A stretch of DNA of 64,000 nucleotides from the NCBI GenBank assembly GCA_023374045.1, contig CM041778.1, positions 400,270,438 through 400,334,437 on the forward strand, read 5' to 3'. The translations under genes were made by a program, and so were the position numbers. Below the pieces are notes generated by a model. The model was given only the letters and a program-made list of their open reading frames with translations, ran no database searches and was not told the origin of the DNA. This document shows positions 20,334 to 31,485 of this stretch, piece after piece (within the stretch, counting starts at the first letter, position 1; every line of letters starts with the position of its first letter). The stretch comes from Limonium bicolor. Taxonomy: Eukaryota; Streptophyta; Magnoliopsida; Caryophyllales; Plumbaginaceae.

Positions 20334-22307
20334 AAAAAGAAAGGAATAGTGAGACAGTTAATTGTTCCTTACACCGCACAACAGAATGGTGTGGCATAAA
20401 GAAGAAATATGGTGGCATAAAGAAGAAATATGACCTTATTGGATATGGTTTGATCCATGATATCATAAGCAAATCTACTAATTTCGTATTAGGGAGATGT
20501 CTTGTTGACAAAAAACTATGTTTTGAATAGGGTTCATACAAATCAGCCTCTAAGACACCATATGAGCTATAGACTGGTAGACATCTAGATTTGAGCAATC
20601 TATGCCCATTAGGATGTGCTGCCTACATCACCTTACTATCTCATAAGTTCGGGAAATAGGCCAAAATGAAAAGAAATGTATCTTTGTATGATACTGTGAG
20701 AATTGAAAAAGGTACATCTTCTTAGGTGAAGATGAAAGTGGGAAAAAACTGAGATTAATTCTCGTGATGCCACATTCTTGGAAACTGATGATCCACAAAC
20801 TTTTGAAGAAACCAGGGAAAAGTTCTATGAACTAGATGATCCTGATGAATAACCTGATTTAAGTAACCAATAATATGCTTGTTGAAGATGTTCTTTTGAA
20901 TTCTCAAGTTCATGAGGAGGAACACAATTTACATGAGCATAGGAGGAGTAAAGGGGGCCGAGTCCCCAAAAGACGTTTTGAAATTGACTATAAGGCAAAC
21001 ATGGTCGCTCTATAAGGAATTAATTATGAATCCTACCTTACCACTATGATGGATGAGGAGGAGTGTAGGATTTTAGAGACGTTGTCTTAGGTTCTAAGGC
21101 ATCAGCATGGATGAAAGCAATGGAATAAGAGATAACGTCCATGCATAATAACCAAGTTTGGGATTTGGTTGATCTTTCGCCTTGTAAAAGGACTATTGGG
21201 AACAAGTAGGTTCTTAAGGTCAAAAGAGGAACGAATTTATCAGTTGAAAGGTATAAAGCAAGGCTAGTAGACAAAGGATATACTCAAAAGGAGGGAGTCT
21301 ATTATGATGAGACATTCTCACCTGTTGTAAGATTTTGGTCCATCTGGCTAATTATGGCTATAGTTGCTTGTTTGGGTTTAACATTACATCAGATTGGTGT
21401 AAAGAATGCTTTCCTCAATGAAAACCTTGAAGATGAGGTATACATGAACTAGCTTCATGGGTTTGAGTTTAAGGGTCAAGGAAGAAGGTATGTCGTCTTT
21501 GTTGATCCATCTATGGCCTTAAGCTAACGTCCAGACAATTGTATATCAGGTTCCATGAGGCTATAGTTGAGGACAAGTTTTCCATTATAAATGGAAACCA
21601 TTGTGTGTATATAAGTCATACACAAAAAGGTTATGTCATTCTAACTTTGTATGTAGATGACATCCTAAGAGCCAACAACAACTTGGATCTACTTTCCACA
21701 ATGAAAAATAGTTTGACATGAAAGATATAGGCGAAGCAAGTTATGTACTGGGAGTTAAAATATTAATAAATAGGAAGAAAAATATTTTGGGTTTGTCTCA
21801 AAAGAACAACCTCGATAATATTTTAAAAAGATACCATCTTAGTGATTGTAAGCCCATTGACACTCCTATTATGAAAGGTACTACGCTTAGTGCGGATATG
21901 GGGTCCTAGCTCAAAAAAATAAGAAATCAACGTGAATAATGTACCATATTCCAGTGTTGTTGGTAGTTTAATATATGCTATGATGTGCATCAGGCCAAAT
22001 ATCTGCTATACAGTTGGACTCGTTAGTCGTTTCCAAACAAACCTAGGTCCTGAACACTGGAAAGTTGTTAGGAGAATTTTTCGTTACCTTAAGGGCACAT
22101 CAAACTATGTGTTATGCTATGGCAAAGATAAGTTGAACCTTGTTGGGTACACTGATGCTGGCTGGGGAGGAGATCTGGATGAGAGCAAGTCCACTTCTGG
22201 ATAAGCATTTTTGCTAAATGACAAAGCTATCTCATGGTGTAGTAAAAAGCAATTCAGTATGACGCTTTCAACAATAGAGGCTGAGTATGTAACTTTGTCA
22301 CAAGTTG
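20334..22307 (+). pseudogene. Decayed Ty1/copia polyprotein (integrase to RNase H)
   Basis: Traces run in order: the integrase segment VPYTAQQNGVA just after the LTR insertion; RT pieces with LTLYVDDILRANNN (the YVDD catalytic box) at 21539-21721; DIGEASYVLGVKILINRKK at 21718-21909; RNase H-side sequence GSLIYAMMCIRPNICYTVGL and GYTDAGWGGDLDESKSTSG at 21932-22204. Stops and frameshifts separate every piece, so it is inactive. It is interrupted by the LTR at 20333, a hAT element at 22316 and a solo LTR at 23854. Bases 20334-21953 are repeated inverted at 42541-44153. Confidence 0.85.
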
Positions 22308-22315
22308 GTCAAAGG

Positions 22316-23657
22316 TAGACCTGGAAATTTGGACCCAACCCGAAACCCAACCCGAACCCAACCCATACTTTTGCGGGTTAGGGTCTTGATTATTGACCCA
22401 TATATTTTTTAGATTGGGTTAGGGTAATAAGCTAATTTTGTGGGTTGGGTTAGGATAGAGATCTTAACCCATGACCCAACCCGAAACCCGAAAATATATT
22501 TTTAATAATAAAAATAAAAATATTAATTCACATATATACATATATATACATACACACATATATATATGTATATATTATTTCAGATCGAACAATACCTTAG
22601 CCTTAAGTCCAAAGTGCAGTTAGACTATTCCTCTTTTAATAGTATCACATAATCTTAACTAAACAAATGGCCCCACAAGTTGCATATCAAACAAAGGGCC
22701 CAACCAGACCTTAACATAATGTTGAAAACCCAAATGCTCTCGTTTTGCAGACTCACGTCCATTTTTCTTCTCTACGTCGTTGTTCATGTCTATGTCACTC
22801 TTCATCTCTGCCCAAGGTTTGTTTTTCTTATTCTCACTGTTGTAGTTGTTCTTGAGAACATAGGTATGCTTAGATTATCTAGAAGGGTGAACAAAAGTAG
22901 GTGATATGTATTTTTTGTAAGTAGGATCTTTATTATAGACCTTTCAGTGAATTCTGAAGCCAACAATGCAGATAATGTGCTGCATAAAAGTTCCTCAACT
23001 GTTGGTGACGATTAAGTGATTGTAATTGTACTTTTCTCAGGCATGAGCACTCAATTTAAATAGGTGTGATTATTTTAAAACTATCAGTCTTAGTTTGAGG
23101 CTTTGAGCTCTTAATTTATAAATTATTTCTAACTTTAGAAGATTTGTCTTTAGTATATTTCTCTAATGTGTAATGAAGATTTTCATTTTCGTTACCCTTT
23201 TTATTAAGGGCACTAGGATCATGTGTATATCTAGATATGAGTCCTCCCCAACAGTGGTAGATCTTTAGGCTCAAATGATACGTGTTATTCTATTCATGAG
23301 AAATTGGTGTAGTACTTTTACATTCTTTGCATAACATGAAATTTATTTAAAGTTGGGTCGATTAAGGAAGAGAACTTCTCTCCCTTTTGTTTCATCCTAA
23401 TTAGTGTGCCAGCTAGCACCGGATGTTTTTGGATTTTTTTATTAATTTGTACTCCTAATCCATATAAATTATTGTATGCTTAAAATGGGTTGGGTGGGTG
23501 GGTGGGTTGGGTTAGGGTTGAAGGATTTTAAACGGGTTGGGTTAGGGTCATGATTTTCAAACCCATCCATTTTTGGGTTGGGTTGGGTTGATAATATTTT
23601 AAATGGGTTGGGTTAGGGTTGATATCAACCAACCAGTGACCCATATTGCCAGGTCTA
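22316..23657. mobile_element. Non-autonomous hAT element, 1342 bp, perfect 8-bp target duplication
   Basis: The terminal repeats TAGACCTGGAAATTTGG and (right end, inverted) TAGACCTGGCAATATGG are flanked by GTCAAAGG at 22308-22315 and 23658-23665. An 8-bp duplication and a TA(G)-type end are hAT features. Both subterminal zones are packed with GGGTTGGGTTAGGG and its complement. The interior has no transposase frame (22680-22904 is not recognisable), so it relies on another copy. It interrupts copia RNase H sequence cleanly. Confidence 0.9.
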
Positions 23658-23665
23658 GTCAAAGG

Positions 23666-23848
23666 CAGTCTGGTTGAGTAGGTTCATGAAACACTTGGGA
23701 GTCATCAAAAGTGCAATGAAGCCAGTGATCCTTCTAAATGATAGTATGGATGCGCTAGCTTATGTGAAAACATAACCACATTAGATATCACTTTGTGAAA
23801 GATGTTTATGAGAAAAGGAAGATTTCCTTACAACATGTATCCACTAAT
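23666..23848 (+). pseudogene. 3' end of the copia RNase H
   Basis: Resumes the copia reading interrupted by the hAT element, with HIRYHFVKDVYEKRKISLQH and VSTNDIV recognisable as the end of RNase H. It is broken by stops, then split by the solo LTR. The final DMVAYPLTKPI follows at 25780-25815. Confidence 0.7.
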
Positions 23849-23853
23849 GATAT

Positions 23854-25779
23854 TGTTGTAACCCATTTTTTACATTAAGTAAGATTTACATTGTTATCTT
23901 ATCTTAAGTGAGTTTTATGGCATTGGGTGCTTTTGGTGGTTTTGAGGAGGAGAAGAGGGCAAGACGGTAATTTTGGTTTATTGAAATAAGGTAAGGAAAT
24001 TAGAATTTCCTTTTCCCGTTTTTTCTTTGTCACGCCAGTTATAGTTTCCTGAGCGCTCTTTCCCTCTCTTCTCCCTCTAGTTCTTTTCTTCATCTGTGTG
24101 ATTTGCTAGCGTTTTTTGCTACAGTGTGGGTGCAAATCCAAGTCTCTATTGCTGGGTTGTTCTGCTTCTTATCTCAGGTTTCATTTATGGGTTTTAGTTG
24201 CGGTTTTGCTTTTGTTTTGGAGTCTGAGTTCTTTTGGTTTGGATTGTCAATTTAGTGTTGGTTTTGGTCCTAGTTGGCATGTGGAATTGTTGGATTGTCG
24301 ATTTAGGTATGTGGTGAATGGATTCGATGGGGTTTCTTCAACCATGGGGAGTCATAGAATTTAGGCAATCATGTTCTTATGATGTATTGAATTTTGTGAC
24401 TGATTTGCCTCCTCTAATTTGATGCTATTTGAATCCCCAAATCCCCATGGTTTCATTGCTTTTGCGTTGACTTTGAGTTGTTGAAGACTTGCCTCTGAAT
24501 TGTGTTGAAATATGCACTTTTGGTTATAGTTTTTGTCGCGTCCGGACTTTTGTTATAACACATATGTTCGGACAGGGCTCTGGCGCGTTTTAATTTTTTT
24601 CTTTGTTTGAATGTGTTCAGACAGATAAGTTAGGACGGCATGCGAAGACGACGCCTAGGGTTACAGTTCGACATACGTCCGAACTTGTAAGCCAGAACAT
24701 ATGTTATAACACATATGGATGGTTTTGACAAACTTGATCCAAACTTGCAGGGTTGGACGCAAATTCGGATTTTTTTTTGAGTTTTCTGAAGTTGCAACTA
24801 GTGTCCAAACTTGCAAGGTTGGACCCAAGTTCGAACATGAGCAATTTCTAGTTTTTGAAGTTTCAGCTGGTGTCTGAACATGCAAGGTCGGACACATGTT
24901 TGAATAAGCCTCTGATTTTGCCTTAAAGGCCCGTTTGAGCTCCGTTTTGACTTCCGTTTACTGGGTTATGATCCCCTAAGTATGAATAAGTGATTTACTC
25001 ATATATTATGCATATTTATGCACTTCCATTCAGTAAGTTTGAGTATTTCATTCTGGGACCTAGTTACATAGCTTCTGAGTCATGGATGGTTGGGTCTGGC
25101 TATCCCGTAGTATGCTGCGCAGGACGTCCTTTTATTTTTTGTTCCTCGGTTTTTTCCGGAATGACTAGCAACTGACGGGTCCATTAGTGGTGTCTACTAC
25201 TTCTATTGTGGGATCTTCTGATCCACGGGCTTGCGTTCCCCTTTGTTGTGTTAGCTTTTCCTAGTGTCCCACCCATATTTATGATTCTGAAAGCTTGGCT
25301 TTGAGTGAATAACACTTCTGTTTCATTGGAGTTTGTTAGCTTTGGATCTTAAATTTGCTTGTGGAAACTCTGTTTCGCTTTGCTTTCGTTTGTGTTTCGT
25401 GTTCTGTTTTCAAATGTTTTGAGCATGCTTCGTTGATGAAGTTTGCTATCTACTGAGTTGTGGCTTCTCACTCCCTTTCCACATACATATATATTGCAGA
25501 TTGATCAGCGATGGTTCTCGCTTCAATTTCAAAGACTTAGTTTGATCTTATTTAAGACACTTTTGTATTTAACGCTAGACGCTTCCTGACTTATGTAGCC
25601 TACAGGCACTTCTATTTATGATGATGTTTGTATTTGGGGTTTTGTAAACATCTACTTTTGCTATTTAATTTATGTTACCTTCATTGTTTATTCGGGTTCG
25701 CTAGTAGCCTCGTGCGTCTCAAGTAGTAAGTGTGCGGCGTGTAATGGTCTCAGAACTAGCCCGGTTTGGGGTCGTTACA
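23854..25779. mobile_element. Solo LTR, 1926 bp, with perfect 5-bp target duplication
   Basis: It runs TGTTGTAACCC to GGGGTCGTTACA between GATAT at 23849-23853 and GATAT at 25780-25784. No internal domain is present, so LTR-LTR recombination has removed the rest. A 67-69-bp-period array of degraded GTCCGAACTT / GTTCGGAC units occupies 24535-24905, like that of the larger LTR at 18242. The ORF 24116-24364 inside it is not recognisable. Confidence 0.88.
24535..24905. repeat. Degraded ~69-bp CGGAC-type inverted-repeat array
   Basis: Units begin near 24677, 24735, 24803 and 24872 with GTCC(G/A)AACTT, then GGTTGGAC and GTTCGAAC-like halves. Same design as 18611-18927 but heavily mutated, many changes being C-to-T or G-to-A. 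Confidence 0.75.
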
Positions 25780-25784
25780 GATAT

Positions 25785-27860
25785 GGTAGCATATCCGCTA
25801 ACAAAGCCTATTGTTGTTGAACCCTATTAGGATCATGTTAGATTCTTAGGATTTAGATAGGGTTTTTAGAATGTAAGTTTTTACTACATTTGTAATAATG
25901 TTTGTTTTCTTTGACATGTTAATTTTCAAAATAGCATGTTGTGTATTGATGTCAACAAGCTATAAGGCATAGTTTCTCACACAAGTATCTAGCTTCATTG
26001 GATATACGTTATCATGAAGTAATGACTAACTTTGTTTAAGGGACTCAAGGTTAGTGGAAAACTTTTGTAGTCTATATGAATAAGGTTATTGGTTCAATCC
26101 ATATGGGATATTTAATGAAGGTTCTCGGACCGATGTAAATTCATTTTAACCGAGTGGGATGTGTCTATGCGAACCTTTTAGACTCGTGTGAGTTGACATT
26201 CTCAATGTAAAAGAACTCCCCGCAATGAACTTTCATATAGTGCTAGTGACCTTATTGAAGTGTATGGATTGATCTTTGCTCCTATGCTATGTGAATCAAT
26301 ATTTTTTTTATTGGCACCTTTTGACCTGTGAACTTGGGTCATAATAGTGGTAATGATGCTGGTACTTTGAAAGGATTACCAAGATTCCATGAGTTTTACG
26401 GTTTTAGTGTAACCTTCTGGGAAAGTGGTTATTACCATTAAGATATGACGTCAAAGTAAAATAAAAAGTTTACAAGAGTAGTTTAGACTAAAGTGACAAT
26501 TACTGGTGCCAGTAACTTTAGTAGTTATAATGATGTGTCACAGTATCCTGCTTATCAATATGTTGAAGGATCTAGGCTGAGTTTGGATTAGTCGAACAAA
26601 AATTGGGTTGAAGTGCAGGCAACGTTTTTTTTTATGGTTCATTCTGACCGATAAGGTTTGGTTGAAGTTATCTGCATTGCAGGTGTGTTGTCAAGTCACA
26701 CGGCCTATTTGCTTGTATGATACACGAAAGCTCTCTAAGTAATTGATCGTAGGTTGAGAGGAAGATGTTGGTTATTTTATTTAAGTAATAAATAAAATCA
26801 ATATTTATTAGTTAAATATTTATTTCAACCAATGTCAAATCATTACATAAAATAATATTAGTTATTCTTATATGCCATCTATCATTATATATAGATGCTC
26901 TCGGATTGGTATCCAGACATAAGAACAGAGACGGAAAGCCAAACAAATACATTTTCCACAATATACGGGAAAAAAAGAGTCGTATTATGGTTCTTAACCG
27001 TGGATAGCATGTGGAGTGCTATTGTGATAACTTCCACTTGGTAGGTGGGAAAACTTCATCAATTGACAACAAAAAGAATAACAATTTGATTCACAACGAA
27101 CAGACGGACGATCCAGCTTATTCCGTTACGCTCAAAGTTAATTACCTTCATCTAAACTAACAATTGGAAACAAATCTGTCAAATTGGGAACGGCTGACGG
27201 ATTTATTCGGCGTGTTGATTTCGGGAAGTCGAGGGTAAGATAACTTTCACTTACCACCTCTGGGACTGGATTAGGAGTTAGTATCTGGGTGATCGCATAA
27301 GAATCAGGCAAAGCATAAAATCTGAAGAGCATCCAACCCTGAACCATTATCATTATGCGCATATAGAAGCACCAACAAGTGTTACTAACAAGTAATTGCT
27401 TCTTCAAGCAATTGAAGCTGGTTGAAGACTTCTATAGGCTCTACTATAGCAAGGGATCATGTACAGAGTGTGAAAAGATTAGCTAAATAATGGGAACAGG
27501 ACTCCTCAGAAAAGCAAAAAAGAAAAACTGTATGGGCTAATGTTTTCCTAAATAAAAAAGGAAGCGGCGTGCTCGGGCTCTCTACTTGATGTACAGTTGT
27601 ATTTTTTTTTTATAAACCACTATTTGACAACTAAAGAATATGAACTGAAATTCTACTAGACAAGTTCCTTGGCCATCGTTTCTACGAAGAAGCTTGCAGA
27701 AATGAGCAGGGGTGTTGAACTACGACTATAACGGAATCCTGTGATCTCTTATCCTGTGAAAGAGAAGCTGGCTATAAGATGAAACAAACACAAAGAAGAG
27801 AAGAAGTGTTAGAAACAAACTGCTGTGGTCACTCGTCATCAAAACAAAATGGGTATGCTT
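25785..27860. other. Copia tail, then intergenic DNA without a recognised gene
   Basis: The first ~50 bases end the copia polyprotein. The copia LTR that should follow is not clearly bounded. 26760-26900 is AT-rich. A minus-strand frame at 27138-27407 has a plausible composition but no domain I recognise; it may be 3' flank of the next gene. Confidence 0.5.
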
Positions 27861-27867
27861 CATGAGT

Positions 27868-30424
27868 TTCATTTTCTGTGACTCACAACTCCGATGTGGG
27901 ATTCATGGCGACAGAATTCTTGAAAGAAAGCTGCATCCATTTCCTGTATCAATAGCGTGAAAAAAAAGTTACTACTAGCTCCGAGTATAAGATACATAGT
28001 ACAAATCAATTTCCCAATCCAGCCTTGTTGACATCCTCTATCCTACCATACTGGAAAGACTATCAGAAAGACATGAATTGAGCTTAGGATGGACATCTCT
28101 GCTCATGTTCCAAACCATGAAAACTTCAAGCATAACGAGCAGACCATGTTAGATCATGAAGAACTACTCACAATACTATAGATGGGAGGAATTATTGATC
28201 CACTCTTTGAGTTTACAGCAGGGATCACCGAAAAGCTTGGTGCAAAATCTTGCGCACGGAATATCCACCTGCAGAAAGAAGACACTTTTATGAGCATGGA
28301 ATTAGATAAGCAATAACCTGTCACATGGTTTCTACTACCACAAGGTTATTTTACACAGTTCTGAAACATGGTCCTTCATACCCTATGTACAAGAATATGC
28401 AGTATTGTGCCCATTCTCGGACGAGCAGACGAATCCAGTAAGTTTCTGATGAGTCATCAACGTTGATGAAGATCTGAGTGGGTGAGCAAAAACACAGCGA
28501 AAACACTCAATCAAAACTAGTCTGTCCTCCTGGGTGAAAAATGATAAAATAACCAACGGAAGAAGTAAGCACTTACCGCAATTTCAGCCAATGCTATCAG
28601 CTGCATAGCAATCTGAAATTTCCTACATAAGGAAGATACATACATAAGTCAAGTCTCAATTGCAAAATGATAGAAAAAAAAAAAAAAACTAAACTAGACA
28701 AGACATCATCAATTTTCCATCAAAATTTCTACATTTGGTGGCAGGAGGTAGTACATACTTGAACATGACATATTTTGAATGGACCGCATCATGCATTGCT
28801 TCAATATCTTCATCTTCTATTAAACTCAACTGCTCCCTTAGAGCCAACAAGTTTTGAGAGATGTGGTGAAAGATGAGAGAAAATGACACGAAGTAATTTA
28901 ACAGAAGCAGGCCCTGAAACATGAAAATTAAACATATAATTCTTTGTTATGTTTTAGATCAAGGACTACCAAAGATGAGATGAGAATTTGACTAATGAGC
29001 ATGTCCTCACGCTGAAATATGGTACAGAAGCCCTGTAACCAACGAGGGTCAGGTAGAATACACATCCTAGTAAGGCTGTTGCTCGCCTATCCTTGACAGA
29101 GAGACGCTCTGACATGATACAGTAACCATGAGAGATGAGAAGAAAGGAGACGAAAGAAGCCGTCTGAAACAAGACTCCGGTCACGTATACTCCGAAGGCA
29201 ATCCAGAGAGAACATATCTGAAAGTAGAAGCATGAATGCCTACCAAACAGACATAAATAAGGCAAATGAGTTGGCAGTGTTAGAGATGGAACTGGGCACG
29301 AAATAACATAAGAGAAAAATGGTATAGAGTAATAGAGAATGCAGTTAAAGATCAGTGCTGAATGGAAGCTATTCTATACATAGAGTAGAAAAAACAGTGG
29401 ATGTTAATTAGAATTGCCAACACTACACAGTCCAAACATTTTGGGTCTACAAAGTTGAAGATTGCAATCAACAGAAGACAAAACTTCTGTAGCAAGCTAG
29501 TGAAGTAGTCCCAGAGATGAGTCATGAGTTGTCAGTACCAGCTAATTATGACTAAGAAACCCAATTTCATAATCACTTTCCGATTTCATTCAGTTCAAAT
29601 GCAACATCTGACCAGAAGAAGGTACAGAATACGATAAGGCAATAATGAGTAAGGTTTCCTGAAAAAAGGAAACTAGAAAACGATGGGAATTAACATTGCT
29701 TGAGCACTCAAATCTTACCAAAAGAGGAACGATAAAGTTAGCTGGAGAGTCTTGATTGCAGGAACAGAAGCGAGCGCCCACTGTAAGCTGTTTGTCTGCT
29801 CCACGGATAAACAGAAAACAGGAAATGAGCATTATATTGAAACAATCATATGGCAGCAACCAGAGTAATGTATACGTTATCAGAACTATAATCACTGCAA
29901 TTTAGAAATCAATTTCAGTTTCCAATTGACATTGAGAGGTTTGATAACCGGTACTGATCGTAATCTGAAACAGGAATCCTTTATTTCCCCCGGGTAGGTG
30001 GTTTCAACCTTCGATCACAACTTATCAATGGTGGTAAAGTTAAAATAGTAAAATTCAGCCAATATTCAACAGGGGAGCGAGTAGCGCCTTTTCTGCAGAG
30101 TCTAGAACTTCAAGGAATTCCCACTAACCGAAAGATTCCAATTGGTATCGAAAATTTAGTTCGTTTTTAAGGAGAAAAAACAGTTAATGGAGTTCTTTTT
30201 GCAGGCTCAAACAAAAGAGGGCGGAGAAAAGGTAGCATACGCACAAACTGAATAAAGAGAGGGTGATTAGATTGAACCTGAGTATGTCGATATCTCCAGG
30301 TAATGAGAGTCCAGCAACCAGCAGAAACAAACCAAACAGAAGACAAAGCCAAGTAGAGAGACGGCAAGGGCCTGTAATCTTCATTTATTCCCGCAATCAC
30401 ACCGGAGCTTCCTGCTCTGTACAT
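27868..30424 (-). CDS. Multi-pass membrane protein, eight exons
   Basis: Spliced exons (high to low): 30278-30424, 29719-29795, 29011-29239, 28759-28913, 28577-28622, 28382-28473, 28172-28268 and about 27868-27943. All introns have GT-AG ends and phases join, giving ~305 residues. Hydrophobic segments include SLYLALSSVWFVSAGCWTL, LQLTLSFLFW, WIAFGVYVTGVLFQTASF, LLGCVFYLTLVGY, GLLLLNYFVSF and YCIFLYIGW, so about six or seven membrane spans. A charged loop (REQLSLIEDEDIEAMHDAV) and a short hydrophilic C-terminus follow. It resembles an uncharacterised plant family sometimes listed among candidate GPCR-like proteins; I do not assign a function. I chose the ATG at 30424 (MYRAGSSG); an in-frame ATG at 30508 would add 28 residues. 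The last exon end is the least certain. Confidence 0.82.
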
Positions 30425-31134
30425 CGCGCTCCACCTCTCTTCCTCTTCTGTTAGATTGCTTCCTGATTTTGTCACACGCGGAAGGAGTGGAAGAGGAAAG
30501 AGAATCAATCAACGAGTGTCAGAAGAGAGATGAATTTGCTCAAGAGGACGACAACAGTTAACGTCAGGTCATCGGTGGGTGGTTCCTGTGAGCGTGGGTA
30601 CGGGGATGATGAAGAAATTGAAGAAGGAGAAAAAAGAGGGAAATGAAGAGGAAGGAGAAGGATTTAATTTCAAGCGAAGCACGTCTGGCACTGATATTAC
30701 TCTCAGAAGAACGAACCATACGGAAGAGAGTGGAGACAGCTTTAAGGATCATAACTACCCTAAAAAAAAGATTTATAATCATAACTATTTCAATTAAATA
30801 ATATGTACTCGCTCATATTTCGTTTAGGTGGAAAAAAATTCTCGTATTATTATAATCTAGTAGTGCGGTTGAAACTAATTACCTGGGGATGGAAATGCTT
30901 TATAATTGCCTGGGAATTAATAATGGATCAAAGTGACCGGTGGAGTAGCTCCTCCGCCACCAACACAATCTAGAAAATTTTTGGTTCGTTAAAGTAATTG
31001 CAAAAAAAGAGTGGAGACTAGAAAAAGAAATGATTAGTTTTGGGTTATTGAAATGTTAATTCTTAAATTTGTACCACTAGCTAGTTATAAATTTAACTCC
31101 CTCCCATTTAAAATATTTGTCATTTTAGAGATGA
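30425..31134. other. Promoter/5' flank of the membrane-protein gene
   Basis: A purine-rich stretch at 30600-30670 (GAAGAAATTGAAGAAGGAG) makes a Lys/Glu-rich plus-strand frame (30579-30797) that I take as an artefact of the composition. No other gene is seen before the copia element. Confidence 0.5.
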
Positions 31135-31139
31135 ATCCG

Positions 31140-31438
31140 TATTGGCGAGTTGGGCTTTTAGCCCACAAGCCTTGTTTTGGTTACATTATTAAGTTGTTAT
31201 TTTGTTTCTTTATCATCTAGAGTAGTTAAGATTCTTAGAGATTTTCTAGCAAATCAGTTTATATCCTTTGTTTTATATAAGCGTTAGAAGCGTAGGGTTG
31301 TAAAACATATAACACTTTTCTTCATTGACAAACAAAGAAAGCCGCTTACACAAGCACCTCGTTTTATACTTCCGCAGCCTTAATGGCATTTACACAATAA
31401 TCTACACTTTACACTTAAACAAACCTAGAATTCTAAGA
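31140..31438 (+). repeat. 5' LTR of copia element
   Basis: Begins TATTGGCGAGTTGGGC, ends GAATTCTAAGA next to the primer site. TATA box TTTTATATAA at 31271-31280. Confidence 0.9.
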
Positions 31439-31450
31439 TGGTATCAGAGC
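31439..31450 (+). other. Primer binding site, tRNA-iMet
   Basis: TGGTATCAGAGC is the standard plant copia primer site, complementary to the 3' end of initiator methionine tRNA. Confidence 0.95.
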
Positions 31451-31485
31451 TTCAGGAAGCTTAATTCATTCAAAGAATTACAGCC

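Noticed and set aside
27138..27407. 89-codon minus-strand frame downstream of the membrane-protein gene
   Set aside because: No recognised domain, and the gene's stop codon is upstream of it; kept as unassigned sequence.
30579..30797. Lys/Glu-rich plus-strand frame
   Set aside because: It is a purine-rich stretch in the promoter of the minus-strand gene, without homology or splicing support.
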